Below, piece by piece: positions 52,118-61,719 of a stretch of DNA of 64,000 bases (positions are counted from its first letter, which is position 1; every line of letters starts with the position of its first letter). The stretch covers positions 1 through 64,000 of the forward strand of contig NZ_FMHU01000001.1 in assembly GCF_900091415.1 (NCBI RefSeq), read 5' to 3'. Made by a program: the position numbers and the translations under genes. The DNA comes from Micromonospora inyonensis (lineage in GTDB: Bacteria; Actinomycetota; Actinomycetes; Mycobacteriales; Micromonosporaceae). The notes beneath the pieces were generated by a model that worked only from the letters and a program-made list of their open reading frames with translations, was not told the origin of the DNA and did not search any database.

Positions 52118-53410
52118 TCACGCGCCCTCCTTCGGCAGGTAGCGCAGGACCGCCCGGTCCCGTGGCGCGAGCACCTCGGCGGCGACCTCGGCGATCTGCT
52201 CCGCGGTGACCGCGAGCCAGGCCGGCAGCCGGTCGGCGGCACGGGCCGGGTCACCGAACTGGGTGGCGTACCGGCTGAGCGTGTCGGCGCGGCCGTCCAC
52301 GGTGGACATCTGCCGCCACCAGGCCGTGGTGAGCAGCGCCTTGGCCCGGTCCAGCTCGGTGCCGGTGACCGGGACGGTGGCCAGCTCGTCGACCACCTCG
52401 GCCAGCCCGGCCTCCAGCCGCTCGGCGGTCACGCCGGGGCGGGCGGTGGCGGTGGCGATCAGCGGGGCCGGCGCGTGCGCCAGGTCTACCCCGTACGCGC
52501 CCACCAGGTCGGGCTGGGCGATCCGCTCCCCGTCGGCCAGGCGCTGGTAGAGGCGGCTGCCCCGACCGCTGCCGAGCACGGTGGCGAGGACGGTCACCAC
52601 GTCGTACCCGGGGCTGCCGGACGGGTGGGTACGGTGCGCGAGGTACACCCGGGGCGCGGGAACGTCGGCGGTGACCGTCTCCCGGACCGGCTCCCCGGTC
52701 GCGGCGACCGTGTGGCCGTCCGGCGCGGGCGGGATGTCGGCGCGCGGCGGGATCGGCCCGAAGTACCGCTCGGCGAGCGCGACGACCTCCTCGACGCGGG
52801 CGTCGCCGACCACCGTCAGCACGGCGTTGTTCGGCGCGTAGTAGGTGCGATGGAAGTCCTGGAAGGTGGCCAGGTCGGCGGCGTTCAGGTCGGCCATCGA
52901 GCCGATCGTGGCGTGGTGGTACGGGTGCCCCGGCGGGTAGAGCATGGGCAGCAGCCGCAGCCACGCGTCGCCGTACGGGACGTTCTCGTAGCGCTGCCGT
53001 CGCTCGTTCTTCACCACGTCGCGCTGGTTGTCCAGCGTCTCCTGGGTCAGCGCCGGCACCAGGCCGCCCATCCGGTCGGCCTCCAGCCAGAACGCGAGTT
53101 CCAGGTGCTCGGCGGGGACGGTCTCGAAGTAGTTGGTGCGGTCCGGGTTGGTGGTGGCGTTGAGCGAACCACCGGCGCCCTGGATCAGCTTCATGTGCTC
53201 GGTCTTGGCCACGTTCACCGAGCCCTCGAACATCAGGTGTTCGAAGAGGTGGGCGAACCCGGTCTGGCCCGCCGGCTCGTGCCGGGAGCCGACGTCGTAC
53301 CAGAGGTTCACCGCGACCGCCGGGGCGGTGCGGTCCTCGCTCACCACCACACGCAGGCCGTTGTCCAGTCGGGTCGTCTCGATCGGCCAGGGGTAACCGC
53401 TCTCGGGCAT
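52118..53410 (-). CDS. M16-family zinc peptidase, active subunit
   Basis: A 430-residue M16B peptidase. The inverted zinc motif is HLFEH at residues 54-58, with the distal Glu near 136 in VVKNERRQRYE; GSRLYQRLADGERIAQP is the conserved substrate-binding segment. It degrades short peptides. It works with the inactive partner encoded downstream. Confidence 0.92.
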   Translation of the reverse strand: MPESGYPWPIETTRLDNGLRVVVSEDRTAPAVAVNLWYDVGSRHEPAGQTGFAHLFEHLMFEGSVNVAKTEHMKLIQGAGGSLNATTNPDRTNYFETVPAEHLELAFWLEADRMGGLVPALTQETLDNQRDVVKNERRQRYENVPYGDAWLRLLPMLYPPGHPYHHATIGSMADLNAADLATFQDFHRTYYAPNNAVLTVVGDARVEEVVALAERYFGPIPPRADIPPAPDGHTVAATGEPVRETVTADVPAPRVYLAHRTHPSGSPGYDVVTVLATVLGSGRGSRLYQRLADGERIAQPDLVGAYGVDLAHAPAPLIATATARPGVTAERLEAGLAEVVDELATVPVTGTELDRAKALLTTAWWRQMSTVDGRADTLSRYATQFGDPARAADRLPAWLAVTAEQIAEVAAEVLAPRDRAVLRYLPKEGA

Positions 53411-53523
53411 GGCACGACGCTATCCGATCACCTCGCCCGGCAGGTGGCCCCCGGCGTCCCTGGCGCGCCACGACCCGACACGTGGCGCGCATCGATCGGG
53501 CCCCGCTGGGTACCGCCACGGTC

Positions 53524-54300
53524 ATGTCCGTCCTGTCCGCCGCCGAACGCCTGGCCGCCGCCCTCGCCCGCTGGCGGGGCGCCCGCCTGCTGCATCCCGC
53601 CGGTCGCACCTTCTCCGGGAAGGTGACGATCGGGGGTGCGGTCGCTCCGGTCAGCGGGGTGGCGCTGCTGGACCGGCCGGGTCGGTATCCCGCGACGATC
53701 CGGTTCTCCCGGGGGGTGCCCACCCCGGCGGGCTGGCCGGACGTGCTCGGCCTGGCGGTACGGATCCACCTCGGGGCGGACCGGCAGCCGTTCGACCTGC
53801 TGGTGAGTTCGAGTGGCACCGCGCCGGTGCTCCGGCAGCTTCCGCTGCCCCGGCGGCGTGTCGTCGGCGGGTACAGCACGATCATGCCGTACCGGTCCGG
53901 CCGGGGACGGCTCTGGCTGGGCGTACTGCCCGACCGGAGTGCGGTGGACCTGGGGCGTGGCCTCGACGAGGTGGCTGCCGCGACCCGGCGGGACACCCCG
54001 CGCCTGGTGCTCGCGGTCGCGTCCGCCGTCGGGCCGTGGCGGCCGTTCGGGGTGGTGTGCGTCGATGAGCCGCTGGACTGCGCGACCGACGCCGCGCTCG
54101 CCTTCGACCCGGTCGGGAACCTGCCGGCGGGCCTGTGGGCGGCGGCCGGGCCGGTCGCCCGGCTGCGGGACCGGACCTACCGGGGCTCACGCCGGGCCCG
54201 GGGCGCCTCCGCCCGGTCCGCCGGCCCCGCCGCCGCGTCGGCCGTACAGTCCGGCGGCTCGACGGATCAGTCCGGCGGCTCGACCGCGACCACCGTCTGA
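53524..54300 (+). CDS. Catalase-superfamily-like protein
   Basis: A 258-residue protein with the catalase-like core segments FSGKVTIGGAVAPVSGVALLDRPGRYPATIRFSRGVPTPAGWPDVLGLAVRIH and FDLLVSSSGTAPV. The usual catalase N-terminal arm with its His is absent or unclear, so peroxidase activity is uncertain. The C-terminus is a Ser/Gly/Thr-rich tail. It is divergent from the M16 genes and its end overlaps the small gene on the other strand. Confidence 0.6.
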   Translation: MSVLSAAERLAAALARWRGARLLHPAGRTFSGKVTIGGAVAPVSGVALLDRPGRYPATIRFSRGVPTPAGWPDVLGLAVRIHLGADRQPFDLLVSSSGTAPVLRQLPLPRRRVVGGYSTIMPYRSGRGRLWLGVLPDRSAVDLGRGLDEVAAATRRDTPRLVLAVASAVGPWRPFGVVCVDEPLDCATDAALAFDPVGNLPAGLWAAAGPVARLRDRTYRGSRRARGASARSAGPAAASAVQSGGSTDQSGGSTATTV

Positions 54301-54485
54301 TCCGACGTACGCCGTTCCAGCACGGTGTCGGGGGCGGCGTTCCGGTCCGCCTCCCGGAGATCCGACTCGGCAAGGATCGCCTCCGCCTGCGCCTCCGGGT
54401 CGTCGCTGCCGGCCGCCCGCTCCTCGGGCAGCAGGTGGTGGGCGCGGGACGCCACCCGGTCCTGATCGCTCAGTTGGTCACTCAT
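54267..54485 (-). CDS. Small acidic protein, 72 aa
   Basis: A hydrophilic 72-residue protein (SDQLSDQDRVASRAHHLLPEERAAGSDDPEAQAEAILAESD). The helix resembles other short actinomycete proteins of unknown role. It overlaps the 3' end of the catalase-like gene by 34 bases on the opposite strand. Confidence 0.6.
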   Translation of the reverse strand: MSDQLSDQDRVASRAHHLLPEERAAGSDDPEAQAEAILAESDLREADRNAAPDTVLERRTSDQTVVAVEPPD

Positions 54486-54836
54486 GGCCGCCCTGGTACC
54501 CCGTCGACCGCTCCGCTACGCCGCCCGCGCCACACCTCGTGACATCGATCAGGATGCTCGCCCGCGACCAGGCGCACCGACCCCGGCTGACCTGCCGCCG
54601 GAGAGCCAACACCCACGGGACGACGGCCCCACCCATACGGCGCCGGGCTGCATTCCTAAACTATGGGACGCCGGGAAATTTTCTCCCCACCTCATCAAGG
54701 CGAGGCACGGAGGCCGTACCGAAGGCGGATATCCCAGAGTGCGAGAGATCGAGCAATCGACGATGATCATCGCGTCTGGTGTCGTCACCGACGTCTGGAT
54801 GAGCTTTCGGCGTCCCGGTCGGGTAGGCTGGCCGCC
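54486..54836. other. Upstream region of the DAHP synthase leader
   Basis: No gene is seen in these 350 bases. TAGGCT at 54824-54829 fits a -10 box and would start RNA at or next to the GTG of the leader peptide, giving a leaderless transcript. No good -35 box is evident. Confidence 0.4.
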
Positions 54837-54896
54837 GTGACTCGCTCGTATCGATGGTTTAGCCAGCCGGCTGCGGAGCCGGTGACGCGACCATGA
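54837..54896 (+). CDS. Leader peptide with Tyr-Arg-Trp-Phe, 19 aa
   Basis: GTG 54837 opens the peptide VTRSYRWFSQPAAEPVTRP. Tyr, Trp and Phe, the three end-products of the pathway of the next gene, occur within four residues. The following RNA can fold in alternative ways, so ribosome stalling at these codons could control read-through. It resembles the aromatic leader peptides known before trpE in actinomycetes. Confidence 0.6.
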   Translation: MTRSYRWFSQPAAEPVTRP

Positions 54897-54914
54897 GCTG
54901 ACGTCACCACTCTC

Positions 54915-54977
54915 CGAGCCGGCCAGGCGGGGGATCAGGCGATCTCCCTGCCTTCTTGCCTACGAGCAGCCGGCTCG
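54915..54977 (+). promoter_or_regulatory. Candidate attenuator between leader and DAHP synthase
   Basis: An outer 9-bp pair, CGAGCCGGC (54915-54923) with GCCGGCTCG (54969-54977), encloses an inner hairpin of AGGCGGGGGATC (54925-54936) with GATCTCCCTGCCT (54941-54953), followed by TTCTTG. The leader itself contains CAGCCGGCTG (54864-54873) and GGAGCCGG, which could pair instead. These are competing structures as in an attenuator. Confidence 0.55.
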
Positions 54978-55022
54978 GTCTCGGGCGCCGGCCCCGGGAG
55001 TGGCCGGCGGAAGGGAACCACC

Positions 55023-56144
55023 GTGGCGACCACGGACAACCATCCCGTCATCGATCAACGGATCGAACGAATCGTGCCGTTGACCACCCCGGCGCTGCTC
55101 CTCCACGAACTGCCTCTGGACGCCACCCTCACCTCGGCCGTGATCGCCGGACGACGGTCGGTCAGCCGGGTGCTGGACCGCGCCGACGACCGGCTGCTGG
55201 TCGTGGTCGGCCCGTGCTCGGTGCACGACCCGGTCGCCGCCCTGGAGTACGCCCACCTGCTCCGCGAGGCGGCCGAGCGGCACACCGACGACCTGCTGGT
55301 GGTCATGCGCGTCTACTTCGAGAAGCCGCGCTCCACGGTCGGCTGGAAGGGGCTGATCAACGACCCCGGCCTGGACGGTTCCGGTGACGTCAACAAGGGG
55401 CTGCGGCTCGCCCGCGCGCTCCTGCTCGACGTGCTCCGGCTCGGCCTCCCGGTGGGCTGCGAGTTCCTCGACCCGATCACCCCGCAGTACATCGCCGACA
55501 CGGTGGCCTGGGGTGCGATCGGCGCGCGCACGGTGGAGAGCCAGGTGCACCGGCAGCTCGCCTCCGGCCTGTCCATGCCGATCGGCATGAAGAACCGGCC
55601 GGACGGCAGCATCGGCACGGCCGTGGACGCGATCCGCGCCGCCGGGGTGCCGCACGTCTTCCCGGGCATCGACGTCTCCGGCACGCCGGCCATCCTGCAC
55701 ACCCGGGGCAACGCCGACGGGCACCTGGTGCTGCGTGGTGGCAGGGGTGTGCCCAACTACGACGCCGACTCGGTGGCCGGCGCACTGGCCCGACTCCGCG
55801 CGGCGAACCTGCCGGAGCGGGTGGTCATCGACGCCAGCCACGACAACAGCGGCAAGGACCACCGCCGCCAGCCGGTGGTCGCGGCGGACGTGGCCGAGCA
55901 GCTCGCCGCCGGCCAGCGCGGCATCGTCGGGATCATGCTGGAGTCGTTCCTGAAGTCGGGGCGGCAGGACCTCAACCCGACCCGGGACCTGACCTACGGC
56001 CAGTCGATCACCGACGCGTGCATCGGCTGGCAGGACACCGCCGAGGTGCTGGAGACCCTGGCCACTGCCGTCCGCGCCCGTCGCACCCAGGCCGCGCAGA
56101 ATCCGCCCACTCCCACCGCCGGCCGCCTCCCCTCCCCCGCCTGA
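55023..56144 (+). CDS. DAHP synthase, class I (AroG/F/H type)
   Basis: A 373-residue 3-deoxy-arabino-heptulosonate-7-phosphate synthase, the first enzyme of the shikimate pathway. VVVGPCSVHDPVAALEYA holds the metal-binding Cys; RVYFEKPRSTVGWKGLINDP binds phosphoenolpyruvate; GARTVESQVHRQLASGLSMPIGMKN follows; and DASHDNSGKDHRRQ and GIMLESFL supply further metal ligands. GTG 55023 follows GGAAGG. Many actinomycetes use class II enzymes, so this class I enzyme may be a second isozyme regulated by the leader upstream. Confidence 0.95.
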   Translation: MATTDNHPVIDQRIERIVPLTTPALLLHELPLDATLTSAVIAGRRSVSRVLDRADDRLLVVVGPCSVHDPVAALEYAHLLREAAERHTDDLLVVMRVYFEKPRSTVGWKGLINDPGLDGSGDVNKGLRLARALLLDVLRLGLPVGCEFLDPITPQYIADTVAWGAIGARTVESQVHRQLASGLSMPIGMKNRPDGSIGTAVDAIRAAGVPHVFPGIDVSGTPAILHTRGNADGHLVLRGGRGVPNYDADSVAGALARLRAANLPERVVIDASHDNSGKDHRRQPVVAADVAEQLAAGQRGIVGIMLESFLKSGRQDLNPTRDLTYGQSITDACIGWQDTAEVLETLATAVRARRTQAAQNPPTPTAGRLPSPA

Positions 56145-56167
56145 ACCGACGGTGGGGTGGGGAAGCA

Positions 56168-56202
56168 CAGCGCCGCCCCGGGCGGGGCCCGGGGCGGCGC
56201 TG
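56168..56202. terminator. Perfect 15-bp hairpin terminator
   Basis: CAGCGCCGCCCCGGG (56168-56182) and its complement (56188-56202) with a five-base loop, 24 bases after the DAHP synthase stop. The following 270 bases show no gene. Confidence 0.8.
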
Positions 56203-56472
56203 GTGTCGGTGTGCAGGTCGCCTCTCGGCGAGTGGCGCGACGCGGCTCCAGCCGAACGGCATTCCGCGAAGGCTTGTTAGGTGAGGCCCGGGGACACTGG
56301 TCACACCGACACCGTGGTCAACGGGTCGGACAGCTCCGGTGTTCCGGACGACGGCGTGGTCTGGGTCACACCGTCTGGTCGGTGTCGACGGTCCCCGCCG
56401 CAGGCGACCTGCCCGCAGCAACGCGACGGCGCGCGGGGCGGCGCGACGTTTGACCGATTCCGGCACGGGTAG

Positions 56473-56688
56473 GTGATCACCGTGACCGACGAACCAGCCA
56501 GCCGGATGATCGACGACCTGCTCGACGACATCTACCACGGGCAGGAACGGATCAGCCAGGCCGAAATCCACCGCCGGGCGGTCGCCGCCGAACTCCCCGC
56601 GGCCGTGCTGACCCGCATCTCGGCCCTGCCACAGGGCGAGTACGCGATGGACGAGGTCGCCGACCTGATCGGTGGCTCGGGGGTCTGA
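56473..56688 (+). CDS. Small conserved hypothetical protein, 71 aa
   Basis: A 71-residue helical protein (DDLLDDIYHGQERISQAEIHRRAVAAELPAAVLTRISALPQGEYAMDEVADLIGG). It resembles short actinomycete proteins of the DUF2795 size class, but identity is not certain. GTG 56473, or 56482, starts it. Confidence 0.55.
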   Translation: MITVTDEPASRMIDDLLDDIYHGQERISQAEIHRRAVAAELPAAVLTRISALPQGEYAMDEVADLIGGSGV

Positions 56689-56726
56689 GGCGCGGGACGC
56701 GACCGACCACGGAGAGGACAGCGACC

Positions 56727-56921
56727 ATGACCGATCGCGACGACAAGCAGGAGCGGATGCCCGCTCTCGGCCAGCCCGCCGAGGGCCTGGACAGCACCCC
56801 GGAGCCCGACTTCGCCAACGAGCACGACCGTACCGCCGTCGACCGGGACATCATCACCGGTGAGGACAAGGAGGAACGGGAGCCGGAGTCGCCTACCGGC
56901 TGGTCCGGTATGCAGCGCTGA
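56727..56921 (+). CDS. Small hydrophilic protein, 64 aa
   Basis: A 64-residue charged protein without hydrophobic core, probably disordered. ATG 56727 follows GGAGAGGACAG. Closed by a hairpin at 56934. Function unknown. Confidence 0.55.
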   Translation: MTDRDDKQERMPALGQPAEGLDSTPEPDFANEHDRTAVDRDIITGEDKEEREPESPTGWSGMQR

Positions 56922-56933
56922 CCCGGGTACGCG

Positions 56934-56959
56934 AGAACGGGGCCGTCGGGCCCCGTTCT
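56934..56959. terminator. Perfect 11-bp hairpin terminator
   Basis: AGAACGGGGCC (56934-56944) with GGCCCCGTTCT (56949-56959), 13 bases after the stop of the 64-aa gene. Confidence 0.75.
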
Positions 56960-57083
56960 GCGTCGTCCGGCCCGCACGCGTCCCGACGTCGCTCGCCCCG
57001 CGTCCTGCCGCATCCGCCCCGGACCCACGCCGGCGTCGGGTCGGCCCCTCGCCGCACTTCGGTCGCTCGCCGGCGGTGCCGGC

Positions 57084-57623
57084 TCAGTCGTCCCGTCCGC
57101 CGCCTTCGGCCGCCTGCTGCGAGACCGCGTACGCCATCTGGAGAAAGTCCGAGGCGGCGACCGCGGTCAACGCGGTGGCGACCAGTCGGGTCAGCCGGGG
57201 CGCGAGCACGAGCCCGCCGGTGAGTCCGGTGGCCACCCACACCGCCAGGCAGAACGGGCAGCTCAGCAGCTCGCCGATCGCGTGCCGGGTCGAGCTGCCG
57301 GAGTCGCGGACCTGCTCCATCACCTCGCCGCTGCCACTCGGCCGGTCGTAGCGGGTGAACGGGGCCCGCAGCGGGCTGGTCACCGCGTCCTTGGAGAGCA
57401 GCCGACTCAACTTGTGGGTGGCGATGCTCAGCAGCACCACGTCGGCCGGCGCGGGCCGCTCCGGCACCGGTCGCCCGGTGGCCCTGACCAGGGCGGCGAG
57501 CGCCCCGGCGACCCCGGCGTAGGTGCCCATCGCCACCAGGTAACCGCCCAGCGGCCGGTGTTCGTCCGGCGCGTACGCCCGGCGCAGCCGTGCCACCCTG
57601 TCCTTCAGGCCGCTCTGCGTCAC
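57084..57623 (-). CDS. DUF1360 membrane protein
   Basis: A 179-residue protein with helices PLGGYLVAMGTYAGVAGALAAL, ADVVLLSIATHKLSRLLSKDAVTSPLRAPFTRYD (the DUF1360 signature), a CPFC motif in IGELLSCPFCLAVWVATGL and a C-terminal helix. The family is known from Bacillus spore outgrowth, and its role here is unknown. Confidence 0.8.
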   Translation of the reverse strand: MTQSGLKDRVARLRRAYAPDEHRPLGGYLVAMGTYAGVAGALAALVRATGRPVPERPAPADVVLLSIATHKLSRLLSKDAVTSPLRAPFTRYDRPSGSGEVMEQVRDSGSSTRHAIGELLSCPFCLAVWVATGLTGGLVLAPRLTRLVATALTAVAASDFLQMAYAVSQQAAEGGGRDD

Positions 57624-57677
57624 CTGCGTCTCTCCTTGCCTCGCTACCAACGGGCGGCGGTCCACGTCCCGGCGGGG

Positions 57678-58016
57678 TCAGCCGGCGGTCAGGTTCTCGG
57701 CCACCTCGCGGGCGAGGTTGGCCAGGGTCTGGTCGGCCAGCGCGTCGGTGTCCTGTTCCCCGGACCCACCGGTCAGGTCGAGCCGGACCCGGGCACCACC
57801 GGCGTCAGCCGGCTCGACCTGGATCTCGGCCGACCATCCCGGGCCGGAGCTGCTGCTCCACCGGGCACGTAGCCCGTCCGGCTCGACCTGCGGTCGCTCG
57901 GCGCCGTCGGTGCGCAGCGGCTCCGGCAGCCACGCCGTGGCCCGGTCAGGGTCCGTGGCGGTGCTGAAGACCACCTCGGGCGGGGCGGACATACCCCGCT
58001 CGACACGTGTCGTCAT
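57678..58016 (-). CDS. SRPBCC/START-like small protein
   Basis: A 112-residue protein of the polyketide-cyclase/START-like group (VERGMSAPPEVVFSTATDPDRATAWLPEPL, then VRLDLTGGSGEQDTDALADQTLANLAREVAENL). These proteins hold a small ligand in a helix-grip pocket. Its start abuts the stop of the following gene's frame (ATGA at 58016). Confidence 0.68.
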   Translation of the reverse strand: MTTRVERGMSAPPEVVFSTATDPDRATAWLPEPLRTDGAERPQVEPDGLRARWSSSSGPGWSAEIQVEPADAGGARVRLDLTGGSGEQDTDALADQTLANLAREVAENLTAG

Positions 58017-58357
58017 CAGGCGTCCCGCAGCCGGCTCGGGTCGACCTCGCGGCCGGGGTGACGCGCCAGGTACTCCGTCTCCAGTTCGGCGGTACGCCGC
58101 AGATGGGTGGCGAGCGCGGAGTCCGCCGCGTGCCGCAGGGTGTCCAGTCGGGTGCGGTGCAGACTGTGCATCTCGCGGATCAGGTCCTCGTCACCCAGTT
58201 CGGCGGGATCGACCCCGAGCAGCTCGGCGTCGGGGCCCGCGTCGGTGGCGGTCATGTCGTGCAGGTGGTCGCCGTCCCACTCCGGAAGCCGCTGCTCCGG
58301 GCTGGCGTCGGCCGCGGCGTGCCGCGGGAACCCGTCCTGTCGTACCGATCCGGTCAT
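58016..58357 (-). CDS. DUF6158-like small protein, 113 aa
   Basis: A 113-residue acidic helical protein with LGVDPAELGDEDLIREMHSLHRTRLDTLRHAADSALATHLRRTAELETEYLARHPGR. I recall this pattern from DUF6158 proteins of actinomycetes. ATG 58357 is used; function unknown. Confidence 0.65.
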   Translation of the reverse strand: MTGSVRQDGFPRHAAADASPEQRLPEWDGDHLHDMTATDAGPDAELLGVDPAELGDEDLIREMHSLHRTRLDTLRHAADSALATHLRRTAELETEYLARHPGREVDPSRLRDA

Positions 58358-58490
58358 CGTCGCCCCCCTGATCTCGTTTGGGCTGGCATCTAGACGGATG
58401 CCCACACCGGAGGGCACCAAACCACCCACTCCGGCGCGGGGCTACGACGTCGCGTCGGAGACGCCGGGTCGGCCCGGTACCCTCGGTGCC

Positions 58491-58967
58491 ATGAAGCGGC
58501 TCTGGACACCGGCGTGGGTTCTCCGCCACGTGGCCATGGTCGTGCTGGTCGTCGGCTTCTGCGCGCTGGGCTGGTGGCAGATCAGCCGGGCCGCCGCCGG
58601 TAACACGCTGAGCTGGGCGTACGCGGTGGAATGGCCGATCTTCGCAGCCTTCGTGGTCTTCGTGTGGTGGCGGGAGGTCCGGCACACCCTGCGCGGGGAA
58701 CCGGCTACGGACGACCCACCCGCGGGGACGCCCCCGTCGGACCGGCCGGTGGCCCCGCTGGCGTCGACCCCGGGTACCGGCGCGGCGGCAACCGCCGCGC
58801 CGCCGACCGGGACGCCCGACACCCCGGTGGTACGCCGCCCGGTGCGGGTCGTGCGGGCGACCGTCCCGGCCGGTGACGGTGAGGACGCCGACCTGACCGA
58901 GTACAACCGCTACCTGACATGGTTGAACGCCAACCCGGGCGCGCGACCCGGTGACTACCCCGGCTGA
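58491..58967 (+). CDS. Two-helix membrane protein with disordered tail
   Basis: A 158-residue protein with two transmembrane helices (WVLRHVAMVVLVVGFCALGWWQIS and WAYAVEWPIFAAFVVFVWWREV), then a Pro/Thr/Ala-rich linker and a conserved-looking end (DLTEYNRYLTWLNANPG). The motif NRYLTWLNA is shared by actinomycete membrane proteins of unknown function. It precedes the DUF3817 gene by 24 bases, and the two are probably co-transcribed. Confidence 0.7.
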   Translation: MKRLWTPAWVLRHVAMVVLVVGFCALGWWQISRAAAGNTLSWAYAVEWPIFAAFVVFVWWREVRHTLRGEPATDDPPAGTPPSDRPVAPLASTPGTGAAATAAPPTGTPDTPVVRRPVRVVRATVPAGDGEDADLTEYNRYLTWLNANPGARPGDYPG

Positions 58968-58991
58968 GCCGGGGCGGAAGGACAGAAGACC

Positions 58992-59327
58992 GTGGGTGCA
59001 GCCCTTACCCGGTACCGCGTGATCGCCTGGATCGTGGGCGTGGTGCTGATCCTGCTCGTGGTGATCGGTATGCCGCTGAAGTACGGCTTCGACGACCCGA
59101 TCGTGGTCGAGACGATCGGTCCGGCGCACGGCTTCCTCTACATGGTCTACCTGGCCGCCGCGTTCGACCTGGCCCGTCGGGCGGACTGGTCGCTGAAGCG
59201 GATGGCGTTGGTGATGCTCGCCGGCACCGTGCCGTTCGTCTCCTTCTACGCCGAGCGGCGGGTCAGCCGCTGGATGACCGCAGCCCCGCGCAGCCCGCAG
59301 CCGGCTGACCTCCCCCTCGCGCGGTAG
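58992..59327 (+). CDS. DUF3817 membrane protein
   Basis: A 111-residue membrane protein of the DUF3817 type: RYRVIAWIVGVVLILLVVIGMPLKYG, GPAHGFLYMVYLAAAFDLARR and MALVMLAGTVPFVSFYAERRV. The conserved GPxHG motif is present. Role unknown; the pair 58491/58992 is conserved in several actinomycetes as I recall. Confidence 0.8.
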   Translation: MGAALTRYRVIAWIVGVVLILLVVIGMPLKYGFDDPIVVETIGPAHGFLYMVYLAAAFDLARRADWSLKRMALVMLAGTVPFVSFYAERRVSRWMTAAPRSPQPADLPLAR

Positions 59328-59409
59328 CACCTTCCCCTGGCGCGGACAGCACCCTCCTCGCGCCTCCTCAGCCTCCTCGCGGTAACAGCCTCCTCGCGCC
59401 TCCTCGCGC

Positions 59410-59463
59410 GGTAGCAGGGGTCCCTTGTTACTCATTTTTGAGTAACAAGGGACCCCTGCTACC
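59410..59463. repeat. Perfect 25-bp palindromic repeat (dispersed element)
   Basis: Arms 59410-59434 and 59439-59463 are exact complements around a TTTT loop. The motif CAGGGGTCCCTTGTTAC resembles small repeats dispersed in Micromonospora-type genomes; a degenerate copy lies at 49365. The preceding 80 bases hold repeated CCTCCTCGCG words. Confidence 0.85.
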
Positions 59464-59650
59464 AGCCCAGCCCAGCACGGCACGGCGTGGCGCGGGCGGT
59501 TCCGGCCGGTACGTGGCTGTGCCACCCCTGCCGTGGCGCGGCGAACCGGTTAGGTTGGGACGCCGGGCCGGGGTGATCGTCCACGGACGAACCCCGGGCC
59601 GACGCCGCCGGACGTCCGGCGGCCTGTCCCAGGAGAGGAGTCCGCCACTC

Positions 59651-60622
59651 GTGTCGTCGTCGCTTCGGATCCTGCTGCGCTCACTGGTGATCGGTGGTCT
59701 GATCGCCGTCCTGCTCGCCCCGGCCTCGGTGGTGCGGGCGGAGCCGACACCGGCCGAGTTGACCCGACGGATCGACCGTGTCTCGACCGAGCTGGAACGG
59801 GTCGTCGAGTCCTGGAACAAGCTCAACGAGGACATCAAGGCCAACCGGGCGGCGGTGGCGAAGCTGACGGCCAGGATCGGGCCGTTGGAGCGGCAGGTGG
59901 CGCAGGGCCGCTCCGACGTGGACCGGTATGCGGTGACCGCGTACAAGACCGGCGGGCTGGGCACCGCCGAGGTGCTGTTGCGCACCGGTGACCGGTCCGC
60001 CCTGCTCACCCGGCTGGGCACCCTCGACCAGGTCACCCGACGCCGGGAGCAGCAGGTCGCCGGCCTCGGCGCGGACCGCCGCAAGCTGGTCGACGCCAAG
60101 ACGAAGCTGGAGGCCACCCTGGCCCGGCAGGCCGCCCAGTCGCGGGAGCTGGCCGCCGGGAAGAAGCGGATCGAGCGTGACCTGAGCCGCCTCTACGAGC
60201 TGCGCCGGCAGGCGTACGGGGCGGCCACGGAGAAGCCCACCCGCCCGGCCACCCGGCCGAAGTCGCCGTCCGTCTCCGGCCGGGCCGGCATCGCCGTCCG
60301 CTACGCCTACGGCGCGCTCGGCAAGCCGTACCGGTGGGGTGCCGAGGGCCCGAACGGATACGACTGTTCCGGGCTGACCCTGGCCGCGTGGCGGGCGGCC
60401 GGGAAGTCCCTGCCGCACAACGCGGCGATGCAGTGGAGAGCCACCGCTCGGGTCGGCCGCGCCGACCTGCGCCCCGGTGACCTCGTCTTCTACCGAGGGC
60501 TCGGGCACGTGGCGCTCTACGTCGGGGGCGGGAAGGTGATCCACGCCCCGACCTTCGGCCGCAACGTCGAGATCCGGGACGTCGACCTGATGCCCCCGTA
60601 CGGATACGGCCGGGTGCGCTGA
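59651..60622 (+). CDS. Secreted NlpC/P60 endopeptidase with coiled coil
   Basis: A 323-residue protein. The signal peptide is at about 1-30 (LRILLRSLVIGGLIAVLLAPASVVRA). A coiled-coil region follows (about 35-190), then a Pro/Thr linker and an NlpC/P60 domain (about 215-323) with YDCSGL (Cys near 239), GHVALYVGGGK (His) and VIHAPTFG. It resembles RipA/CwlO-type peptidoglycan hydrolases that are held by the coiled coil until activated. GTG 59651 follows AGGAGAGGAG. Confidence 0.9.
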   Translation: MSSSLRILLRSLVIGGLIAVLLAPASVVRAEPTPAELTRRIDRVSTELERVVESWNKLNEDIKANRAAVAKLTARIGPLERQVAQGRSDVDRYAVTAYKTGGLGTAEVLLRTGDRSALLTRLGTLDQVTRRREQQVAGLGADRRKLVDAKTKLEATLARQAAQSRELAAGKKRIERDLSRLYELRRQAYGAATEKPTRPATRPKSPSVSGRAGIAVRYAYGALGKPYRWGAEGPNGYDCSGLTLAAWRAAGKSLPHNAAMQWRATARVGRADLRPGDLVFYRGLGHVALYVGGGKVIHAPTFGRNVEIRDVDLMPPYGYGRVR

Positions 60623-60642
60623 GCGTCCCCGCCCCGGTACGC

Positions 60643-60681
60643 CGTACGGCCGGCGTCCGCCTTCCGGACGCCGGCCGTACG
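60643..60681. terminator. Bidirectional 17-bp hairpin terminator
   Basis: Perfect complementary arms at 60643-60659 and 60665-60681 with a five-base loop lie midway between the convergent NlpC/P60 and sigma-factor genes. It can end both transcripts. Confidence 0.82.
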
Positions 60682-60717
60682 CCGTCGTTGCGGTGCCCGC
60701 CGCTCGGGCGTCGGAGG

Positions 60718-61719
<1,002 letters not shown>

